Shown: positions 32,127 to 37,084 of the stretch, one piece after another | How the letters are laid out: each line of letters opens with the position of its first letter | How positions within the stretch are numbered: the stretch's first letter is position 1 | NCBI RefSeq assembly: GCF_019599295.1 | Contig: NZ_JAIEWN010000012.1 | Span: 44,084-81,167 of the forward strand | DNA from: Oscillochloris sp. ZM17-4 | GTDB taxonomy: Bacteria > Chloroflexota > Chloroflexia > Chloroflexales > Chloroflexaceae | Direction: 5' to 3' | DNA length: 37,084 nt | Notes under the pieces: model-generated | Told to the model about the DNA's origin: nothing | Seen by the model: the letters and a program-made list of their open reading frames with translations, nothing else | The model's database searches: none | Program-made: the position numbers and the translations under genes

Positions 32127-34625
32127 ATGAAAGCTGTGGTCATGGCCGGCGGCGAGGGCACTCGCCTCAGACCGCTCACCATCAACCGCCCCAAGCCCAT
32201 GGTCTCGCTCGTAGACCGGCCCGTGATCCAGCATATCATCGAGCTGCTCAAGATCCACGGCATCACCGAGATCATCGTCACCGTCCAGTACCTCGCCAAC
32301 GCCATCCAGGACTACTACGGCGACGGGGCGGCCTACGGGGTCAGCATCACCTACTCGCTTGAGGAGGTGCCCCTCGGCACCGCCGGCAGCGTCAAGAACG
32401 CCGAGCACCTGCTGACCGAGCCCTTCCTCGTAATCTCCGGCGACGCGCTGACCGACTTCAACCTCTCGCAGATCATCGCGCACCACGTCAGCACCGCCTC
32501 GATGGCCACCCTCACCCTCACCCGCGTCGTCAACCCGCTCGACTATGGCGTCGTGATCACCGATGAGGAGGGCAACATCCGCCAGTTCCTGGAGAAGCCC
32601 AGCTGGGGCGAGGTCTTCTCCGACACGGTCAACACCGGCATCTATGTGCTCAACCCCGAGGTGCTGGCCTATATCGAGCGCGGCCGCAACACCGACTGGT
32701 CGAAGGATGTCTTTCCGCGCATGCTCAACCGGGGCGATAAGCTCCAGGGCTTCATCGCCAGCGGCTACTGGACTGACGTCGGCACGATCGAGGAGTATAT
32801 GCGCGCCTGCGGCGACTATCTCTCCGGCAAGGTCAACCTACCGCGCATCGGCCACAATATCGGCGGCGACATCTGGGTGGACGGGGACGCCGAGATCGCG
32901 CCCGACGCCCAGCTCCACGGGCCGATCTTCCTCGGCCACGGCGCGAAGATCAAGGGCGGGGTGATCATCCACGGGCCGGCCGTCATCCGCGACTACACCA
33001 TCGTCGATACGCGGGCCAGTATCGACCGCTCGATCATCTGGCGCAACTCCTACATCGGCGAGCGCGCCGAGCTGCGCGGGGCGATCGTGCTGCGCCAGTC
33101 CAACATCCGCTCGCGGGCCGTGCTCTTCGAGGGCGTGGTGATCGGCGACGGCGTGCAGATCGGCGCCGGCGCGGTCATCCAGCCCAACGTGAAGATCTGG
33201 CCCGGCAAGGAGGTCGATGAGGGCGCCACCGTCACCTCCAGCATCATCTGGGGCAGCCAGGGCCGCCGCGTGCTCTTCGGCCGCTACGGGATCTCCGGCC
33301 TCGTCAATATCGAGATCACCCCCGAGATGTGCGCCAAGGTCGGCGCGGCCTACGGCGCCACCCTGCCCCGCGGCTCCTCGGTCACGATCAACCGCGACGC
33401 CCACTATACCCCGCGCATGCTCAAGCGGGCGATCGTCGCCGGCCTGCCCTCCGCCGGCGTCAGCGTGACCGACCTGCAGAGCGTGCCCATCCCGGTGGCC
33501 CGCTACTACACCCACGCCAGCGGCGCCGCCGGCGGCATCCACGTGCGGCTCTCGCCCCTCGACAGCCGGGTGATCGAGATCAAGTTCTTCGACCAGCGCG
33601 GCCTCGACATCCACTCCACCGCCGAGCGCAAGATCGAGAGCACCTACTTCCGCGAGGACTTCCGCCGCGCGTACCTCGATGAGATCGGGCGCATCTCCTA
33701 CGGCAGCGCGGTCGAGGATATCTACACCTCCGCGTTTGTGCGCGCCCTGCTCCCCGAGACGGTCGACGGCATGAGCCGCGGGTTCAACATTGTGGTGGAC
33801 TACGCGAACTCCAGCGCCGGCGATATGCTCTCGCACATCCTGCGCCGCCTGCACGTCGACGCCGTCGAGCTGAATGTGAACCTCGACGAGAATATGGTCT
33901 ACCAGACCGCCGCGCAGCTTGAGGCGGCCATGAACCGCCTGGCCAAGATCACCGCCGTGGTGGGGGCGCAGTTCGGCGCGCGCCTCGACGCGGGCGGCGA
34001 GAAGATCTTCCTGGTCGACGACACCGGCGCCCGCCTGAACCCCATGCGCGCCCTGGCCGCGCTCACCGATCTGGCCATGCGCTCGGCCTCTGGCGGCGCG
34101 GTGGCCGTGCCGGTCACCGCGCCCCGCGTCTTCGAGACGATCGCCGCCCGCCACGGTGGCCAGATCATCCGCACTAAGGCCACCCTCGGAGCCCTGATGC
34201 AGACGGCCTCGCAGCAGCCCAACCTGCTGCTCCTCGGCGACGGCACCGGTAACTATATCTTCCCCAACTTCTACCCGATCGCCGACGGGATGTTTACCAT
34301 CGCCAAGCTCATGGAGCTGATCGCGCTCTCCGGCACCCGGCTCAGCGCGATCCTCGCCGGCCTGCCGCCCTACTACCTCGCGCAGACCCGCGTGCCCTGC
34401 CGATGGGAGAACAAGGGCAAGGTGATGCGCATCCTCAACCAGCAGTACGCCGAGCGCCAGGCCGAGCAGGTTGACGGGATCAAGATCGACCTCGGCAGCG
34501 AGTGGGTGCTCATCCTGCCCGACCCCGACGGCCCCTTCTTCCACGTCTATGCCGAGGGCTCCTCCGATGAGCAGGCCCGCGTCCTGATCGATAAGTACGC
34601 CGGCCTCGTGACTGGGCTGCAGTGA
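32127..34625 (+). CDS. Mannose-1-phosphate guanylyltransferase-like protein fused to a degenerate phosphohexomutase domain
   Basis: An 832-residue protein. Domain 1 (about residues 1-240) is a nucleotidyltransferase with [21 protein letters not shown], and GDALTDFNL. Domain 2 (about 250-375) is a left-handed beta-helix of hexapeptides ([13 protein letters not shown]). Domain 3 (about 380-832) has the fold of phosphomannomutase/phosphoglucomutase but with altered active-site loops. The catalytic-serine loop reads THASGAAGG instead of TASHNP, the metal loop reads DAGGEKIF (about 620) instead of DGDGDR, and the sugar loop GDGTGNYIF replaces GExSGH. Domain 3 is probably not an active mutase and may regulate domain 1. 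Role: NDP-sugar supply for glycans. Start codon ATG 32127. Confidence 0.88.
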   Translation: MKAVVMAGGEGTRLRPLTINRPKPMVSLVDRPVIQHIIELLKIHGITEIIVTVQYLANAIQDYYGDGAAYGVSITYSLEEVPLGTAGSVKNAEHLLTEPFLVISGDALTDFNLSQIIAHHVSTASMATLTLTRVVNPLDYGVVITDEEGNIRQFLEKPSWGEVFSDTVNTGIYVLNPEVLAYIERGRNTDWSKDVFPRMLNRGDKLQGFIASGYWTDVGTIEEYMRACGDYLSGKVNLPRIGHNIGGDIWVDGDAEIAPDAQLHGPIFLGHGAKIKGGVIIHGPAVIRDYTIVDTRASIDRSIIWRNSYIGERAELRGAIVLRQSNIRSRAVLFEGVVIGDGVQIGAGAVIQPNVKIWPGKEVDEGATVTSSIIWGSQGRRVLFGRYGISGLVNIEITPEMCAKVGAAYGATLPRGSSVTINRDAHYTPRMLKRAIVAGLPSAGVSVTDLQSVPIPVARYYTHASGAAGGIHVRLSPLDSRVIEIKFFDQRGLDIHSTAERKIESTYFREDFRRAYLDEIGRISYGSAVEDIYTSAFVRALLPETVDGMSRGFNIVVDYANSSAGDMLSHILRRLHVDAVELNVNLDENMVYQTAAQLEAAMNRLAKITAVVGAQFGARLDAGGEKIFLVDDTGARLNPMRALAALTDLAMRSASGGAVAVPVTAPRVFETIAARHGGQIIRTKATLGALMQTASQQPNLLLLGDGTGNYIFPNFYPIADGMFTIAKLMELIALSGTRLSAILAGLPPYYLAQTRVPCRWENKGKVMRILNQQYAERQAEQVDGIKIDLGSEWVLILPDPDGPFFHVYAEGSSDEQARVLIDKYAGLVTGLQ

Positions 34626-34651
34626 AGGCTGAAGGCTGAAGGCTGAAGGCT
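34624..34651. repeat. Four tandem copies of GAAGGCT
   Basis: GAAGGCT repeats at 34624, 34631, 34638 and 34645, starting at the stop codon of the pyrophosphorylase gene. Simple tandem repeat likely produced by slippage. Confidence 0.8.
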
Positions 34652-34738
34652 GAATATCCGGCATTCACCATCACGTAACTCTCACCTATCCCCCATCGGT
34701 ATAGCTTCTGGCTGAGGCTTTACTGTTGGGGGATTGCT

Positions 34739-36129
34739 ATGCTGATCCGTCTCGCGATCGCCTGGATGGCCGGCGTCGTCATGGGCTCGCTCTGGTCGCC
34801 GGGGGCGGCCTGGCTGTGGGCGGCGGCGGGAGCCGGCCTGCTCGCCGCCCTGGCGCTGCGCCGCTCGCCGCGCGGGCTGGCTATCGCGCTGGCCCTGGCC
34901 TGCGTCACCCTGGGCGCGCTGCGCTACGGGGCCAGCGTGCCGCCCGCCGGCCCCGACGACGTGCGCCTGCTGGCCGGGCGCGGCGAGCTGACCCTCGTCG
35001 GCGCGGTGGCCGGCGACCCGACCCGCAGCGAGGAGGGCCAGAAGCTGCTGCTGCGAGTCGAGGCGGCCCGCCCGCGCGGCCGGGCGACTTCGACTACCGA
35101 GACTACCTGTCCCACCGGGGCATCCACGTCCTGATGCGCGACCCCGCCGACCTGCGGCTGCTCCCGGCTGCCGGCGGCGGCCCGCTGCGCCTGCTCTACG
35201 CGGCCCGCGAGCGCTGTCGGGAAACCCTCATCCGGCTCATACCCGAGCCGCAGGCCGCCCTGATCGTCGGCATCCTGCTCGGCATCCAGTCGAGCATCCC
35301 CGACGATGTGTACGCCGCGTTCTCGACCACCGGCACCAGCCACATCCTGGTCGTCTCCGGCTGGAACTTCACCATCGTGGCCGCGCTGCTGGGCGGGCTG
35401 ATGGAGCGGCTGCGCCTGGGGCGCTGGCCGGCCTTCTGGATCACCCTGGCGATGATGTGGGTCTACGCCATGTTCACCGGCGGCTCGGCGGCGGTGCTGC
35501 GGGCGGCGGTGATGGCCAGCCTGATGGTGCTGGCCCGGGCCAGCGAGCGGCGCAGCGAGCCCTGGACGCTGCTGCTGGCCGCCTGCTGGATCATCAGCGC
35601 GGCCGACCCGCACACCCTCTGGGACCTGGGCTTCCAGCTGTCGGCCATGGCCACCGGCAGCCTGTTCGCCTTCGCCCGCCCGGTGGAGGGCTGGCTCGGC
35701 GGGCGGCCGCCTTTCCGCTGGCCCTGGATGGCCCCCTTCACCGAGGCGCTCACCGCCACCCTGGCCGCCCAGGTGCTGACGCTGCCGCTCATCCTCTACG
35801 CCTTTGGGAACCTGTCGATCATCGCCCCGCTGGCCAACGTGCTGATCGTGCCGGTGGTGCCCTACGCGATGCTCTTCGGCAGCCTGGCCCTCGCCGGCGG
35901 CCTGCTCTGGCTGCCCCTCGGCCAGGCCCTCGGCGCGTTGCTCTGGCTGCCGCTGACCTGGATCGCCGGGGGCGTGGGCGTGCTCTCCCAGCCACGCTGG
36001 GCGGCAGTGCAGCTGCCGCCCTTCCCGCTCTGGCTGCTGCTGGTCTACTATGTGCTTGTCGGGGCGCTCTGGTGGCGTCGTGGGCGCGCACAGCCACCCG
36101 GGGGCTTGTCGGCGGCCGACACACGCTAG
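34739..36129 (+). pseudogene. comEC: comEC-like competence protein gene, frameshifted
   Basis: The 5' part (frame starting ATG 34739) encodes membrane helices and the start of the ComEC N-terminal domain up to about LLLRVEAARP. The 3' part, in a different frame from about 35075 on, continues with PGDFDYRDYLSHRGIHVLMR and the core competence domain (GILLGIQSSIPDD, GTSHILVVSGWNFTIV, DLGFQLSAMATG). The stretch usually found between these (about 40-60 residues) is missing, so a deletion plus frameshift at about 35070-35090 is the likely event, or an assembly collapse in GC-rich sequence. There is no C-terminal metallo-beta-lactamase domain. ComEC is the DNA-uptake channel. If the break is real, this copy is probably inactive. 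Confidence 0.75.
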
Positions 36130-36185
36130 GGGCGCATCAGGGGGAGGGTGCGCAGACGAGATACTATTGTATGTGGGCCAGGGCG

Positions 36186-37084
36186 CTACTCGCTGACGAG
36201 CAGGATCTTCCCGTTGCGCTGGCTGCCCTCGGCGTCAGCCACCGCCTGGTGGATCTGATCGAGGCCATACTCGGCGGCCACCGGGGCGCGCAGAGTGCCG
36301 TCGGCGACGAGAGGCAGGATGGAGCCGAAGAGCGCGGCCACCTGCCCGGGCGTGGCGGTGCGGAACCAGTGGGTGAGCCACCAGCCGCGCACCGAGGCCC
36401 CGCGAAACAGGAGGGTGCCCGGGTCGATGGTGAGGGGACTGCCGCTGATCGCCCCAAAGACGGCCATGGTGCCGCCCGGCCCGAGGGCCTGGGCTATGCG
36501 TGAGCCGCTCGCCCCGGCCACCGAGTCGAGGGCGTAGCGCACCCCGCGCGGGCCGACGGCCGCGGCCACCTGCTCCAGCACATCCTCATCATCCTCACCG
36601 ATCACCACATCGGCGCCCTCGGCCCGCAGCTCATCGGCCAGATCGCGGCGGCGCACCAGGTTGACCGTGTGGAGCCCCGCCCGGCGGGCGAGCTGGATCA
36701 CGAATCGGCCCACCGCCGAGTTGGCCGCGTTCTGGAGCACCCACGCCCCAGGCTCGACGCGCAGCACCTCGTGCAGCAGCAGCCACGCGCTGGTGGGGTT
36801 CACGAGCAGCATCGCCGCCTGCCGGTCGCTGAGGCCCGGAGGCACCGCCAGCAGCGCCGATGCGTCGACCACCATGTACTCCTGCCAGGTGCCGCCGACG
36901 CCCATAGGGGCCACCAACTGGCCCACCGCGAACCCGCGCACCCCCGGGCCAAGCGTCTCTATGACGCCGGAGCCCTCCATGCCGGGGGTGGCCGGCAGGC
37001 GCGGCAGGCTGCCATAGAGGCCGCGGATGGTAAACAGGTCGGAGGGGTTGATCGGCCGGGCGCGCATGCGCAGCAGCACCTGGC
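36186..37084 (-). CDS. MDR-family NADPH oxidoreductase (partial)
   Basis: At least 299 residues; the 5' end lies beyond the window. It belongs to the zinc-independent medium-chain dehydrogenase group, close to enoyl thioester reductase (MECR) and quinone oxidoreductase-like proteins. Motifs include NPSDLFTIRGLYGSLPRLPA, PGMEGSGVIETLG, a Rossmann site (NAANSAVGRFVIQLARRAG), and FGAISGSPLTIDP. No zinc ligands are evident. Likely function is NADPH-dependent reduction of an enoyl-CoA or quinone. It converges with comEC across a 56-bp gap. Confidence 0.9.
   Translation of the reverse strand, partial: QVLLRMRARPINPSDLFTIRGLYGSLPRLPATPGMEGSGVIETLGPGVRGFAVGQLVAPMGVGGTWQEYMVVDASALLAVPPGLSDRQAAMLLVNPTSAWLLLHEVLRVEPGAWVLQNAANSAVGRFVIQLARRAGLHTVNLVRRRDLADELRAEGADVVIGEDDEDVLEQVAAAVGPRGVRYALDSVAGASGSRIAQALGPGGTMAVFGAISGSPLTIDPGTLLFRGASVRGWWLTHWFRTATPGQVAALFGSILPLVADGTLRAPVAAEYGLDQIHQAVADAEGSQRNGKILLVSE

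Overview
The window is GC-rich bacterial DNA that looks like a member of the Chloroflexota, probably class Chloroflexia. This rests on protein style, the two-subunit type methylmalonyl-CoA mutase and the fused NDP-sugar pyrophosphorylase/phosphohexomutase-like protein; no rRNA or tRNA is present to confirm it. It has three parts: a host cobalamin locus (1-7.6 kb) with two further host genes up to 9.8 kb, an integrated mobile element (about 10.0-28.8 kb), and ordinary host genes (29.1-37.1 kb).

Cobalamin locus (minus strand). A cobalamin riboswitch (7267-7399), a five-codon leader ORF and a terminator hairpin precede btuF-btuC-btuD (B12 import), then cobO, cbiB, cbiA and cobT (adenosylation, a,c-diamide synthesis, aminopropanol attachment, lower-ligand activation). 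Most junctions overlap by 4 bp (ATGA or GTGA). Scattered through the locus is a family of near-perfect 43-51 bp palindromes whose arms differ in sequence but whose apex is always GC-GAA-GC (or its complement). Two copies lie in frame inside genes (cbiA and btuD). A seventh copy lies next to the far end of the mobile element. None lies inside the element. A SufT/MIP18-like Fe-S gene and an AspT-type transporter follow.

Mobile element. It starts with a tyrosine recombinase (minus strand). A plus-strand block follows: two small genes, a replication-initiator-like gene that carries five 24-bp iterons inside its reading frame, a DnaC/IstB-type helicase loader, small and membrane proteins, an actin-like ParM protein, a small ribbon-helix-helix ParR-like protein with paired 22-bp palindromes between them (a ParMRC-type partition system), another membrane protein and a membrane-anchored FtsK/HerA-like ATPase. 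A bidirectional terminator (18897-18932) separates this from a minus-strand siphophage-like tail module: tape measure, distal-tail-like protein, a hub fused to an Asp-box beta-propeller, and several fibre or lectin-like proteins. No head, portal, terminase, tube, sheath or lysis genes are seen, and the tape measure gene appears to lose its 5' end at a host-type repeat near 28.79 kb. The simplest reading is an integrated phage-plasmid, or an integrative plasmid that captured a tail module, eroded at its right end.

Right flank. cutC, a B12-dependent methylmalonyl-CoA mutase catalytic subunit, a pyrophosphorylase with a degenerate phosphomannomutase-like domain, a comEC gene broken by a deletion/frameshift, and the 3' part of an MDR-family oxidoreductase that runs off the window. 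The mutase is a likely consumer of the cofactor made and imported by the left-hand locus.
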